Assembly: GCA_937927335.1 (NCBI GenBank)
Contig: CALBDU010000054.1
Span: forward strand, 1 to 64,000
Origin: an uncultured Clostridium sp.
GTDB lineage: Bacteria > Bacillota > Clostridia > Clostridiales > Clostridiaceae
Direction of reading: 5' to 3'
Length of the DNA: 64,000 bases
This document shows positions 24,708 through 34,050 of the stretch, one piece after another (the stretch's first letter is position 1; every line of letters begins with the position of its first letter). The position numbers and the translations under genes were made by a program. Under the pieces are notes generated by a model. That model was not told the DNA's origin and ran no database searches. It saw nothing but the letters and a program-made list of their open reading frames with translations.

Positions 24708-24857
24708 AAATATATTCCTCCAAATTAAACTGATAATTTAATTATATCATTATACAACAGCAAAATGCATGCCACTTAGACTACACCTTGTTATGTTTTG
24801 TTTTGAAACAGTTACTTTATAATGGTTGTTCCAAAAAGGAACCTTTGTTTTAAAATA

Positions 24858-24884
24858 AAACAGCGCCCCATCGAGGGGCGCAGT
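24858..24884 (-). terminator. Terminator of cysK
   Basis: GCGCCCC and GGGGCGC form a GC-rich 7-bp stem with a short ATCGA loop. On the minus strand a T-rich tract (TGTTTTATTTT) follows. It lies just after the cysK stop. Confidence 0.8.
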
Positions 24885-24887
24885 TGT

Positions 24888-25799
24888 TTAATCGTATAAA
24901 CCCATGGATAAATATTTTTCTCCTCCGTCTGGAGCAACTGTTACAACCTTTTTGCCTTTGCCAAGTTTTTTTGCAAGCTTAACTGCTGCAGCCACATTTG
25001 CCCCTGCAGATATTCCTACAAGAAGGCCTTCCTCCTTGCCCATAAGCCTGGCATATTCATAGGCTTCCTCGTCTGTTATTGTAAGGACCTCATCCACCAC
25101 TGCCCTGTCAAAGACCTCAGGTATGAAGCCTGCACCAATACCCTGTATTTTATGGGGAGATGGCTTACCTCCTGATATAACAGGAGAATTTGCTGGTTCA
25201 ACGGCAACTACATTAATGCTGTTGTTCAATTCCTTCAGCTTTCTTCCTATTCCTGTTATGGTACCGCCTGTACCTACACCGGCAGTAAATGCATCCACAT
25301 CAGGAATGTCCTTAATTATTTCTTCTGCAGTAGTTTCATAATGCTTTGATGGGTTAGCCCAGTTAGTAAACTGCTGAGGCAGGAAGTAGCCTTCATTCTG
25401 TTTTACCAGCTCCTCTGCAGCAGCTATAGCTCCAGACATTCCCTTGGAACCCTCAGTTAATATGAGCTCTGCACCATAGGCCTTCATCATGTTTCGCCTT
25501 TCAACGCTCATGGTGTCCGGCATTATGATTATAACTTTATAGCCCTTAAGTTTGCCTATCATAGCTAGTGCAATACCAGTGTTGCCGCTGGTTGGCTCCA
25601 CAATTACACTGCCTGGCTTTAAAAGTCCTTCTTTTTCAGCTTTTTCAATCATTCCAAGAGCAGCCCTGTCCTTGATGCTTCCGCCTGGATTGAGCTTTTC
25701 GAGCTTTACATATACTTCAGCAGCATCTTCGCCAGCAATTTTATTCAACTTGAAAAGGGGTGTGTTACCTATTAAATCAATTACGTTTGTATAAATCAT
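24888..25799 (-). CDS. cysK: Cysteine synthase A
   Basis: A 303-residue O-acetylserine sulfhydrylase that makes cysteine from O-acetylserine and sulfide. PLP Lys is in KLEKLNPGGSIKDRAALGMI; PTSGNTGIALAMIG binds the substrate; AGVGTGGTITGIGRKLKE holds the PLP phosphate. In Firmicutes CysK also binds CymR or CysE. It is controlled by a T-box leader directly upstream. Length and motifs are normal. No cysE lies next to it. Confidence 0.93.
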   Translation of the reverse strand: MIYTNVIDLIGNTPLFKLNKIAGEDAAEVYVKLEKLNPGGSIKDRAALGMIEKAEKEGLLKPGSVIVEPTSGNTGIALAMIGKLKGYKVIIIMPDTMSVERRNMMKAYGAELILTEGSKGMSGAIAAAEELVKQNEGYFLPQQFTNWANPSKHYETTAEEIIKDIPDVDAFTAGVGTGGTITGIGRKLKELNNSINVVAVEPANSPVISGGKPSPHKIQGIGAGFIPEVFDRAVVDEVLTITDEEAYEYARLMGKEEGLLVGISAGANVAAAVKLAKKLGKGKKVVTVAPDGGEKYLSMGLYD

Positions 25800-25875
25800 T
25801 TTTATTCCTCCAAAATTTTATTAATTATTATTATTTTAACCAGTTTTATCTCCAAAACTCCGGATTTCTGGAAAT

Positions 25876-26160
25876 AAAAAAACTCCTGCCTCTGGTACAG
25901 AGGCAGGAGCATTAAATGCTACCGCGGTTCCACTCTGTTTATTATGCATAAAATACATAACAACTCGTATATTGGTACAATCATACCTAAACGCTTTAAC
26001 GGGCGTACCCGCTGAAGTCTACTAAACTTCAATTCAGAACTCGGGGATGCACTTCAGTTATTTTCTGCTTAAAATCCCTCACACCCAAGGGGATTTCTCT
26101 CTGAAAGCATCCTGTAACTTACTCTTCCCGTCATTGTAATTCTTAGTAAATTACTCTGAT
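25876..26160 (-). ncRNA. T-box leader of cysK (specifier probably Cys, TGC)
   Basis: Read on the minus strand, the leader holds stem I with AGAGAG and GGGTGTGA elements, the T-box TGGAACCGCGG (25922-25932 on the plus strand), and a terminator stem CTCCTGCCTCT (25899-25909) with AGAGGCAGGAG (25883-25893) followed by TTTTTTT. The specifier region reads GAAGTGCATCC, where TGC (cysteine) fits the position and the gene it controls. Uncharged tRNA-Cys should stabilise the antiterminator and turn cysK on. T-box identity is certain; the specifier is read by eye. Confidence 0.92.
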
Positions 26161-26166
26161 ATACTT

Positions 26167-26194
26167 ATTATAGTATATTATAAATAAAAGTCAA
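26167..26194 (-). promoter_or_regulatory. Sigma-A promoter of the cysK T-box leader
   Basis: On the minus strand TTGACT (26189-26194), a 16-bp spacer and TATAAT (26167-26172). It lies only 25 bp after the metQ stop, with no terminator hairpin between, so metNIQ read-through into the T-box is possible. Confidence 0.8.
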
Positions 26195-26219
26195 GTATTT
26201 TGTAAAGATTTTTTATTTC

Positions 26220-27041
26220 TTAAAATGCAGGAATTATGCTTCCCTGGTATTTATCTTGTATGAATTTTTTAATTTCGTCAGAATTTAATGCAGCGGATAA
26301 TGCCTTTATATAGTCCTTGTCTTTATCTTCTGTTCTCACAGCAAGCACATTTGCATAGGGTGAATCTTTGGCTTCTATAGCTAAGGCATCCTTTGTAGGA
26401 TTCAGCCCGGCTTCAAGGGCATAGTTCGTGTTTATTACAGCAGCATCCACATCTCCAAGAATCCTTGGCAGCTGAGGAGCCTCCAATTCTTTAATTACTA
26501 TTCCCTTTTTGTTTTCTGTTATATCAAGTTTTGAAACAAGTTCCCCGGACTTAAGCTTAATCAGGCCTGCTGCTTCAAGAACCTTCAAGGCTCTGGCTCC
26601 ATTTGTAGCGTCATTAGGAATTGCTATAACTGCTCCCTGTTTTAGGTCATTCAAGCTTTTTAAAGTTTTTGAATAAACTGCCATTGGCTCAATATGTACC
26701 TTTACAGTATAGGTTAAGTCCAGGTTCTTATCTGTTTTGAATTTATTCAGATAAGGAATATGCTGAAAGAAGTTGGCATCAAGTTGTCCCTCTGCCAGAG
26801 CGGTGTTTGGTGTCACATAGTCCGTAAATTCCACAATTTTCAGCTCATAGCCCTGTTTTTCAAGGATTGGCTTTACCTTCTCCAAAATTTCCTTATGTGG
26901 TACCGGAGTAGCCCCAACGGTAATCACCTTTTTACTTTTGGAATTGTCTGTGGCGGTCGTAGTACCAGTTTTGCCGGAACAACCTGCAAGAATGCTTATG
27001 CTTAAAAGCATAGTTAATAATAATGTTAATGTCTTTTTCAT
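26220..27041 (-). CDS. metQ: Methionine ABC transporter substrate-binding lipoprotein
   Basis: A 273-residue NlpA/MetQ lipoprotein. Signal peptide LTLLLTMLLSISILAGC with the lipidated Cys near residue 20. The mature protein shows ITVGATPVPHKEILEKVKPILEKQGY, DANFFQHIPYLNKF and VIAIPNDATNGARALKVLE, all MetQ landmarks. It binds D/L-methionine for MetNI and is the last gene of the SAM-I-controlled metNIQ operon. Confidence 0.93.
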   Translation of the reverse strand: MKKTLTLLLTMLLSISILAGCSGKTGTTTATDNSKSKKVITVGATPVPHKEILEKVKPILEKQGYELKIVEFTDYVTPNTALAEGQLDANFFQHIPYLNKFKTDKNLDLTYTVKVHIEPMAVYSKTLKSLNDLKQGAVIAIPNDATNGARALKVLEAAGLIKLKSGELVSKLDITENKKGIVIKELEAPQLPRILGDVDAAVINTNYALEAGLNPTKDALAIEAKDSPYANVLAVRTEDKDKDYIKALSAALNSDEIKKFIQDKYQGSIIPAF

Positions 27042-27096
27042 TGTATGACCTCCTGAAAATATTTATTTTATTTAAACCTACTTTTTAAGTAGGCTT

Positions 27097-27741
27097 TTAA
27101 CGGGTTAGCTTTTGATAAATCCTGTTTCCAAGGAATTGTATTAATTGAACAATAACAATTAATATGATAACTGTGTAAACCATAATGTCAGTTTTAAATC
27201 TGTAGTAGCCGTATTTAATTGCTATGTCCCCAAGGCCGCCCCCTCCAATAGCACCTGCCATGGCAGAATATCCAATAAGACTGATTAAGGTAAATACAAT
27301 GCCTAAGGCTATTGCAGGAAAGGCTTCTATTACCATAATTTTAAAGATTATCTGCCAGGTGGAAGCACCAAAGGATTTTGCTGCCTCCACAACCCCCGGG
27401 TCAACCTCCTTTAAGGCAGATTCGATGACCCTTGCAGCAAAAGGTGCGGCGGCAATGGTCAGGGGAACAACAGCTGCCGTGGTTCCAATAGTGGTTCCTG
27501 TTAAGGCCTTTGTAAGGGGGAATATGGCAATCATCAGAATTATAAAGGGAAAAGACCGTAAAACGTTAACCATCAAATCAAAAATGCTGTAAACAAATTT
27601 GTTTGGCTCTAATCCATCCTTGGCCGTAATGATCAATATAAAGGCTATAATAAATCCTATTAAAACGGAAAAAAGGGTGGATAAGGAAACCATGTACAAG
27701 GTATCAAGCAAAGCTGGCAAAAATACATCTTTTATAAGCAT
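27097..27741 (-). CDS. metI: Methionine ABC transporter permease
   Basis: A 214-residue permease with five hydrophobic helices, of the MetI family: MVSLSTLFSVLIGF, VLRSFPFIILMIAIFP and the EAA loop KEVDPGVVEAAKSFGASTWQ. The ATG starts immediately after the metN stop (TAAATG), with GGGAGGTG inside the end of metN, so translation is coupled. Confidence 0.92.
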   Translation of the reverse strand: MLIKDVFLPALLDTLYMVSLSTLFSVLIGFIIAFILIITAKDGLEPNKFVYSIFDLMVNVLRSFPFIILMIAIFPLTKALTGTTIGTTAAVVPLTIAAAPFAARVIESALKEVDPGVVEAAKSFGASTWQIIFKIMVIEAFPAIALGIVFTLISLIGYSAMAGAIGGGGLGDIAIKYGYYRFKTDIMVYTVIILIVIVQLIQFLGNRIYQKLTR

Positions 27742-28698
27742 TTATAACACCTCCCAGTGAATTGATTTATTATCCAGATGTCTTGTTATCAAGTCCTGAT
27801 CTTGTTTGTTGACGTTAATTATTAGATTTCCAAGTACATGGTCACTAAACTTTTCAAGCTTGCCCCAAACTATTGAAAAATCCTTATCCAACTCCCTAGC
27901 CATGGAGGATATGATGCATTGACAGCTTTTTTCCTTTGGAAAATACAATTTGATATTAACTCCTTCGTAGGGAAGCAGTTCTTCTTCTCCTAAAAGGTTT
28001 TTAAGCCTGCTGTCAGGATTTAGGAATATGTCCTCCACATAGCCTGAGGTAATTATTCTTCCATCTTCAATCAATGCTACCTTGCTGCATATATCCTTGA
28101 TTACCTCCATCTGGTGAGTGACAATAACTATGGTCAAGCCAAGCTTTTTGTTGATTTCCCTAAGCAGCTCCAGTATGGATTTGGTGGTTTTGGGATCTAA
28201 AGCTGAAGTAGCCTCATCACACAATAGGATTTCAGGCTTAAGTGCCAATGCCCTTGCTATTGCCACCCTTTGTTTTTGTCCTCCGCTGAGCCTTGCAGGC
28301 TTTTCATAGGCCTTGTCCTCAAGATCCACAAGCTTAAGAAGCTCAAATACCCGTTCTTTAATTGTGCTTTTATCAATGCCCCATATTTCCATAGGGATGG
28401 CAATATTGTCAAATACATTTTTCCTGTTTAGGAGGTTAAAGTTTTGGAATATCATGCCAAGGTTGCGCCTAAGCTCTCGGATTGCTGTGGGACCTAAATT
28501 TGCCACTTCAGTATCCATCACCTTTACACTGCCTCTATGGTATGTCTCAAGACCGTTTATGCATCTCAGAAGTGTAGATTTTCCAGCACCGCTTAGGCCA
28601 ATAATTCCAAATATTTCACCCTTTTCTATTTTTAAATTGATATCAGCTAGTATTTGTAATGAGCCAAAGTTTTTGTCCATGTTTTTAATTTCAATCAT
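27742..28698 (-). CDS. metN: Methionine ABC transporter ATP-binding protein with NIL domain
   Basis: A 318-residue ATPase. Walker A GLSGAGKSTLLRC, signature LSGGQKQRVAIARAL, Walker B EILLCDEATSALDPKTT. The C-terminal 80 residues (INIKLYFPKEKSC ... GNLIINVNKQDQDLITRHL) form the NIL/ACT-like regulatory domain that senses methionine. I start at ATG 28698 behind GGAGG; the longer frame to 28743 runs into the riboswitch terminator. First gene of metNIQ. Confidence 0.93.
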   Translation of the reverse strand: MIEIKNMDKNFGSLQILADINLKIEKGEIFGIIGLSGAGKSTLLRCINGLETYHRGSVKVMDTEVANLGPTAIRELRRNLGMIFQNFNLLNRKNVFDNIAIPMEIWGIDKSTIKERVFELLKLVDLEDKAYEKPARLSGGQKQRVAIARALALKPEILLCDEATSALDPKTTKSILELLREINKKLGLTIVIVTHQMEVIKDICSKVALIEDGRIITSGYVEDIFLNPDSRLKNLLGEEELLPYEGVNIKLYFPKEKSCQCIISSMARELDKDFSIVWGKLEKFSDHVLGNLIINVNKQDQDLITRHLDNKSIHWEVL

Positions 28699-28709
28699 AG
28701 TAATCCTCC

Positions 28710-28863
28710 AAAAAAAATAAATGCCTCGGAGAACCCAAGGCATAATAATATCCGTGTTTTCTCATCTCTCGGTTTTCACCGCAGGAATTGACACCAATAC
28801 ATTCGAATGAGAATGCTGGTTGTCGGGCTTCATAGGGCCAGTCCCTCTGCCACTCTTGATAAG
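28710..28863 (-). ncRNA. SAM-I (S-box) riboswitch 3, before metNIQ
   Basis: On the minus strand the S-box core reads CTTATCAAGAG, GAGGGACTGGCCC, ATGAAGCCC and ACAACC, with P1 closing on GATGAG (plus 28761-28766 and 28858-28863). The terminator stem TGCCTTGG with CCGAGGCA (plus 28722-28742) is followed by a T-rich tract (plus 28710-28720). High SAM should end transcription before metN. The segment ACCAGCATTCTCATTCGAATG of P3 is nearly identical to riboswitch 1, pointing to recent common origin. Confidence 0.95.
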
Positions 28864-28914
28864 AAGTTTATTTAATTTTAAATTTTAATCATAGTATTCC
28901 TATTTGTATTACCT

Positions 28915-28943
28915 ATTATATGGGGTGATTAACATATTGTCAA
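28915..28943 (-). promoter_or_regulatory. Sigma-A promoter of metNIQ
   Basis: Perfect TTGACA (minus strand, 28938-28943) and TATAAT (28915-28920) with a 17-bp spacer, about 50 bp upstream of the SAM-I aptamer. Confidence 0.87.
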
Positions 28944-29015
28944 CATATTTATATTTTTAAATTGATAGGGGCTTTTTTATCTAGTGAAATTGAACATTTT
29001 AATTATTAAACAGGT

Positions 29016-30131
29016 TTAAAATAATTTGCTGTAAATATTGACCATGTCATCTCTGGTAAGGGGCACATAGCTGTTTACCAGCAGCCTTTGCTGGCTTTCA
29101 ATAACGCTGTCTGTAAAGGCTTCAATTTCCTGAACCTTCATGCCGTATTTCCTCAGCGGCTTTCTTGGAAGAAGACTGTCCAGTATGAAGGTGAGATTAT
29201 CATATACACTTTCCATGTCGCAGTTGATTATATCTGCAAGCACCTGATTTATTTCTTTTATTTTGCCATTAGGATTCTTTTTGTTATAGGTTTTGAAGAT
29301 CTCCACAAACATGAGGTAGTTGGCTTCGCCATGAGTAATGTGGTAGGTACCTCCTAAAGGATAGGACATGGCATGGACAGCACCAGTACCGGTTACACTG
29401 AAGGCAATGCCTGCATAATTACTTGCCTTAAGGAAGTCATCAATGATGTCCATCCTTGCTTCCTCGCCGTTTTTAAGTATATGGAGGTAGCCATTTAAAA
29501 TGAGCTCCAATGCCTTCAGGCTGAAAAGCTCGGTATAGGAGCTTGATTTTGGCGATACAAAGGATTCCACGGCATGAATCATGGCGTCTACGGAGCTGGT
29601 AATAAAAAATTTATAAGGAAGCTCCTTAACAAGCTCTGGTATCAGCACTGCATAGTCCGGGAAAAGCTCATCAGAAGCTAGACCCATTTTAGTGTTCTTT
29701 TGGGTGAGCTCCGCAATGGAAATGCTTGAAACCTCTGAACCGGCTCCACAGGTAGTAGGAACAGCTATAAGCTGTTTATCCTTGATAAAGGGTATTTTTC
29801 TTTCAAACAGATCGAGGGTGCTTTCTGTATCCTTGAATATCATAAGCTTTGCAATATCGATTACGGATCCGCCCCCTACGGCAAATATTCTCTTAAAGCT
29901 TTTTCCCTTCAGGTCCTTCAGTATTTTATCTATCATTATATCCGATGGCTCACCAGTACCATAACTGTTTTTAAACCATATTTCAGCCTTGAGTTTTAAA
30001 GGCTTTAAAAATGAATCGTAAGTGGATTTGCTGGTGAAAATCAAATCATCTTCATTGATTTTGAAAAACTCAGAAAACTCCTTGCAGTTGCTGAAGGTAC
30101 AAACCTCTGTTTTTAATTGAAACAATTTCAT
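29016..30131 (-). CDS. 4hbD: NAD-dependent 4-hydroxybutyrate dehydrogenase
   Basis: A 371-residue group III iron-type alcohol dehydrogenase. From MKLFQLKTEVCTF onward it follows the C. kluyveri 4-hydroxybutyrate dehydrogenase closely, including FAVGGGSVIDIAKL, VPTTCGAGSEVSSISIAEL, SSVDAMIHAVESFVSPKSS and the metal ligands in AVHAMSYPLGGTYHITHGEANY. It interconverts succinate semialdehyde and 4-hydroxybutyrate with NAD(H). GGAGG precedes ATG 30131; the longer frame to 30242 runs into REP-like repeats. No succinate-CoA or 4-hydroxybutyryl-CoA genes are adjacent. Confidence 0.88.
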   Translation of the reverse strand: MKLFQLKTEVCTFSNCKEFSEFFKINEDDLIFTSKSTYDSFLKPLKLKAEIWFKNSYGTGEPSDIMIDKILKDLKGKSFKRIFAVGGGSVIDIAKLMIFKDTESTLDLFERKIPFIKDKQLIAVPTTCGAGSEVSSISIAELTQKNTKMGLASDELFPDYAVLIPELVKELPYKFFITSSVDAMIHAVESFVSPKSSSYTELFSLKALELILNGYLHILKNGEEARMDIIDDFLKASNYAGIAFSVTGTGAVHAMSYPLGGTYHITHGEANYLMFVEIFKTYNKKNPNGKIKEINQVLADIINCDMESVYDNLTFILDSLLPRKPLRKYGMKVQEIEAFTDSVIESQQRLLVNSYVPLTRDDMVNIYSKLF

Positions 30132-30227
30132 TTTTGACTCCTCCGATACTGTTATTTTTGCTTTCGCGCTCTTTTGTGCCAGACTGATTATTATCTTAAT
30201 AATATGATAGCACAAAGTAGGAAGAAA

Positions 30228-30292
30228 GGGGACGGTTAACAATTAATTACTAAATTTAGCAGAATAACAATAAATACATGTTAACCGTCCCC
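30228..30292. repeat. REP-like inverted pair of TTGTTAACCGTCCCC repeats
   Basis: GGGGACGGTTAAC (30228-30240) and GTTAACCGTCCCC (30280-30292) are exact inverted copies 39 bp apart between 4hbD and htpG. They match the repeats around the RAYT transposase at 42-44 kb. Confidence 0.85.
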
Positions 30293-30324
30293 TAAAGCAA
30301 AACTAAAAGAAACGATAAAAAGTT

Positions 30325-30337
30325 GTTAACCGTCCCC
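30325..30337 (-). repeat. Single REP-like repeat copy
   Basis: GTTAACCGTCCCC, preceded by GTT and followed by TAAAA as in its neighbour at 30280. It is the third copy in the 110-bp gap before htpG and is in direct orientation with the second. Confidence 0.8.
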
Positions 30338-30407
30338 TAAAACTTGACTAAAAATTTAAAAAATAATAAAATATTTTTGGTAAGATTATACTTAAGGAGG
30401 GACAAAT

Positions 30408-32279
30408 ATGGATAGAGAAAACGGAAATATTTCCATCCATACCGAAAATATTTTTCCAATAATTAAAAAATGGCTGTACTCTGACAAGGATATTTTTATC
30501 AGGGAACTTGTTAGCAATGGCTGTGATGCGGTTAGCAAATTAAAAAGGCTTGTTTCTTTAGGTGAGGCTAAGGAGCAAACAGAAAAATACGAAATTAAGG
30601 TCATGTTCAACAAGGAAGCCAAAACCCTTAAATTTTGCGACAACGGTATAGGAATGACAGCAGAAGAAGTTAAAAAGTACATCAACCAGGTGGCATTTTC
30701 AGGTGCTGAGGATTTTATTGAAAAATATAAGGATAAGATGGATGAGGCGAACCAGATCATCGGCCACTTCGGACTGGGATTTTACTCAGCCTTTATGGTG
30801 TCCGACAAGGTGGAAATTGATACCTTGTCTTATATGGACGGCAGCGAAGCTGCTAAATGGATCTGCCAGGGTGGCACTGAATATGAATTAACAGAATCAG
30901 ACAGAAAAGAGGTTGGAACCACAGTAACTCTTTATCTAAGCGAGGACAGCCAGGAATTCCTGGACGAATTCAAGCTCAGAGAGGTAATAACAAAGCACTG
31001 CGGCTTTTTACCGGTAGAAATATATCTTATTGATGAAAATAAGAAGAAGGCTGAAAACAGTGAGGAAGAGGCTGAACCAAAGCCTTTGAATGATACAAAT
31101 CCTCTTTGGAACAAGAGCCCTAATGAATGTACAGAAGAGGAATACAGGGAGTTTTACAGAAAAGTGTTCCATGACTACAAGGAACCATTGTTCTGGATAC
31201 ATCTGAATGTAGATTATCCGTTCAATCTCAAGGGAATATTGTATTTCCCCAAATTTGACCATGAGTTTAATGCTGTAGAAGGGGAAATAAAGCTGTTTAA
31301 CAACCAGGTATTTGTAGCAGACAATATCAAGGAGGTTATTCCTGAATTTCTGCTGCTTCTAAAGGGTGTTATTGATTGTAGTGATCTTCCTTTGAACGTT
31401 TCAAGAAGCTTCCTTCAAAATGATAAGAATGTAATCAAAATCTCTAAGCATATAAGCAAAAAGGTTGCTGACAAGCTAACGGAGCTGTACAAGAAGGAAA
31501 GAGATAATTACAACAATTTCTGGGATGATATAAGCGTATTCATCAAATATGGCTGCATCCGGGAAGCAGATTTCTACGACAAGGTCAAGGATATTATCAT
31601 ATTCAAGAATACCAATGGTGAATATGTAACTTTGAAGGAGTACCTTGAAAAGAACAAGGATAAGCATGAAAACAAAGTTTTCTATGTGGACGATGAAAAG
31701 CAGCAGGCCCAGTATATAAGAATGTTTAAAAACAACGGCCTGGAGGCTGTAATACTTAATACAGGTATTGACACTCATTTTATAAGCTTCCTTGAAATGA
31801 GAGAAGCCGGAGTTAAATTTACCAGGATAGATTCAGATTTGTCCGAGACCTTAAAGGATGAAGGTGCAATCTCTGAGGATGAAGTAAAGAGCCTTGAGAA
31901 AATATTCAAGGAGGCTCTTGAAAATGACAAGCTGACCTTCAAGGTGGAAAACCTGAAGGATGAGGACATACCGGCAATACTGCTACTTTCCGAGGATGCG
32001 AGGAGAATGCAGAACATGAGGAGTATGTTTGCAGGTATGGACATGGGTGACATGTTCAAGGATGAGGAAACCTTGGTTATAAATAATAAGAACAGCCTGG
32101 TTAAAAGTATAATTTCCAAGGCCGGCGATGAAAAAGCTGGCGATACTACGGATGATATCAAACTCATCTGCAGACACATATATGACCTGGCAAGAATCAG
32201 CAGCACACAGCTGGAGCCGGAGGAAATGGCCAGGTTCATTGCACGAAGCAATGACATTCTGAAACTTGTCATAAAATAA
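30408..32279 (+). CDS. htpG: Molecular chaperone HtpG (Hsp90 family)
   Basis: A 623-residue Hsp90. GHKL ATPase motifs in order: RELVSNGCDAVSKL, FCDNGIGMTAEEV, IGHFGLGFYSAFMVSDKVEI and GTTVTLYLSED; middle-domain NVSRSFLQNDKNVIKISKHI is also clear. Typical HtpG reads RELISNASDA, so the Gly-Cys pair is a mild variation shared with some clostridial forms. AAGGAGGG stands before the ATG. Single gene with its own terminator. Confidence 0.95.
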   Translation: MDRENGNISIHTENIFPIIKKWLYSDKDIFIRELVSNGCDAVSKLKRLVSLGEAKEQTEKYEIKVMFNKEAKTLKFCDNGIGMTAEEVKKYINQVAFSGAEDFIEKYKDKMDEANQIIGHFGLGFYSAFMVSDKVEIDTLSYMDGSEAAKWICQGGTEYELTESDRKEVGTTVTLYLSEDSQEFLDEFKLREVITKHCGFLPVEIYLIDENKKKAENSEEEAEPKPLNDTNPLWNKSPNECTEEEYREFYRKVFHDYKEPLFWIHLNVDYPFNLKGILYFPKFDHEFNAVEGEIKLFNNQVFVADNIKEVIPEFLLLLKGVIDCSDLPLNVSRSFLQNDKNVIKISKHISKKVADKLTELYKKERDNYNNFWDDISVFIKYGCIREADFYDKVKDIIIFKNTNGEYVTLKEYLEKNKDKHENKVFYVDDEKQQAQYIRMFKNNGLEAVILNTGIDTHFISFLEMREAGVKFTRIDSDLSETLKDEGAISEDEVKSLEKIFKEALENDKLTFKVENLKDEDIPAILLLSEDARRMQNMRSMFAGMDMGDMFKDEETLVINNKNSLVKSIISKAGDEKAGDTTDDIKLICRHIYDLARISSTQLEPEEMARFIARSNDILKLVIK

Positions 32280-32289
32280 GAAAAATTCT

Positions 32290-32332
32290 GAAGCTTGTAC
32301 CGCCTAAAAAGGCTGTATAAGCTTTATTTTTT
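32290..32332 (+). terminator. Terminator of htpG
   Basis: AAGCTTGTACCGCC and GGCTGTATAAGCTT form an imperfect 14-bp stem with a TAAAAA loop, followed by TATTTTTTT. Confidence 0.8.
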
Positions 32333-32423
32333 TATATAGAAATGTATTTACAAGCAATTAAGTTTGTGTGATAATATTTAACTATGAATATTTGTTAATT
32401 ATAATTTATATAAAGGAGAACAT

Positions 32424-33929
32424 ATGAAAATAGGATTTGATCACAAAAAGTATCTTGAAGAGCAGTCTAAATTTATTCTTGAAAGGGTTAACAATTATGA
32501 CAAATTGTACCTAGAGTTCGGTGGAAAATTAATGTTTGACCTCCATGCAAAAAGAGTGCTGCCAGGCTTCGACGAAAATGCAAAAATCAAGCTTCTTCAC
32601 AAGCTCAGAGAAAAAGTAGAGGTAATAATCTGTGTTTATTCCGGAGACATCGAAAGGAATAAAATTCGCGGCGACTTTGGAATTACCTATGATATGGATG
32701 TATTAAGGCTTATTGATGATTTAAGAGCCTATGACCTGGATGTAAACAGTGTAGTTATTACAAGATATGAGGGACAGCCAGCCACTACAGTGTTCATGAA
32801 CAAGCTTGAAAGAAGAGGAATCAAGGTTTATACTCACAGGGCTACTGAAGGCTATCCAACAGATGTGGATGTTATAGTAAGCGATGAGGGCTACGGAAAA
32901 AATCCTTATATCGAAACTGAAAAGCCTATAGTTGTAGTTACAGCACCAGGCCCTGGCAGCGGCAAGCTTGCAACCTGCCTCAGCCAGCTTTACCATGAAT
33001 TCAAGAGAGGCAAGGTTGCCGGATACTCAAAATTCGAAACCTTCCCAGTATGGAATCTTCCATTGAAGCATCCTGTAAATATTGCCTATGAGGCAGCCAC
33101 AGTGGATTTGAAGGATGTTAACATGATAGATCCTTTCCACCTGGATGCTTATAATGAAGTTACTGTAAACTACAACAGAGACATTGAGACCTTCCCTGTT
33201 TTAAAAAGGATAATAGAAAAAATCACAGGCCAGGAAGCAGTTTACAAATCTCCTACAGACATGGGGGTAAACAGGGTAGGCTTTGGAATTGTGGATGATG
33301 AAGCAGTTAAGGAAGCTTCAAGACAGGAAATTATAAGAAGATACTTTAAAACCGGTTGTGAATATAAAAAGGGATACCTTGATAAGGAAACCTACCAGAG
33401 GTCAAAGCTCATCATGGAAGAGCTGAATCTGAAGGAAGAGGACAGAAAGACTGTAATTCCTGCCAGGGCATATGCTGAGAAACTCAAGGCAGGACTTGAT
33501 AAAAATGAATTTTGCACTGTAGTTGCACTGGAGCTGGAGGACGGGACAATACTGACCGGCAGAAGCTCAGAGCTTATGAATGCAGCTGCAGCAGCAGTTT
33601 TAAATGCAGTAAAGCATTTTGCCAATATTGCAGATGAACTTCATTTAATATCACCAGTGATACTTGAGCCTATTAAGGCTTTGAAATCAAAGGTGTTAAG
33701 CAGCAGGGACACATCCTTGGATTGCGAGGAAATATTGATAGCTTTGTCCATATGTGCAGCAACAAACCCTATGGCCCAGGTAGCTCTGGAAAAGCTTCCA
33801 ATGCTTAAAAACTGCCAGGCACATGCAACATCCATACTGCATGCCACTGATGAGCAGACCTTCCATAAGCTTGGCATAGACGTAACCTGCGACCCAGAAT
33901 ATGCCTCAAACAGCCTTTATAACGTATAA
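32424..33929 (+). CDS. DUF1846 family protein
   Basis: A 501-residue protein that matches the DUF1846 family along its length: MKIGFDHKKYLEEQSKFILERV at the start, VYSGDIERNKIRGDFGITYDMDVLRL, TAPGPGSGKLATCLSQLYHE (a P-loop-like segment) and SPTDMGVNRVGFGIVDD. It is cytosolic and well conserved in Firmicutes; its biochemical role is not established. AAGGAG precedes the ATG and its own terminator follows. Confidence 0.88.
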   Translation: MKIGFDHKKYLEEQSKFILERVNNYDKLYLEFGGKLMFDLHAKRVLPGFDENAKIKLLHKLREKVEVIICVYSGDIERNKIRGDFGITYDMDVLRLIDDLRAYDLDVNSVVITRYEGQPATTVFMNKLERRGIKVYTHRATEGYPTDVDVIVSDEGYGKNPYIETEKPIVVVTAPGPGSGKLATCLSQLYHEFKRGKVAGYSKFETFPVWNLPLKHPVNIAYEAATVDLKDVNMIDPFHLDAYNEVTVNYNRDIETFPVLKRIIEKITGQEAVYKSPTDMGVNRVGFGIVDDEAVKEASRQEIIRRYFKTGCEYKKGYLDKETYQRSKLIMEELNLKEEDRKTVIPARAYAEKLKAGLDKNEFCTVVALELEDGTILTGRSSELMNAAAAAVLNAVKHFANIADELHLISPVILEPIKALKSKVLSSRDTSLDCEEILIALSICAATNPMAQVALEKLPMLKNCQAHATSILHATDEQTFHKLGIDVTCDPEYASNSLYNV

Positions 33930-33933
33930 CAGT

Positions 33934-33962
33934 AGCCTTCCGGAATTCCGGAGGGCTTTTTA
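33934..33962 (+). terminator. Terminator after the DUF1846 gene
   Basis: AGCCTTCCGG (33934-33943) and CCGGAGGGCT (33948-33957) form a stem with an AATT loop, followed by TTTTTA. Confidence 0.85.
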
Positions 33963-34050
33963 CATATAAGTTTTTATACCGGAGCAGGATTTTCTGATTT
34001 GTGGTATAATTAATGGATACGGATTTTTATTTGCCAAGGAGATATGCCTC

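Noticed and set aside
23818..24741. Two long plus-strand frames opposite the XdhC gene
   Set aside because: Low-complexity Ser/Leu-rich translations antisense to a clear XdhC; no ribosome sites.
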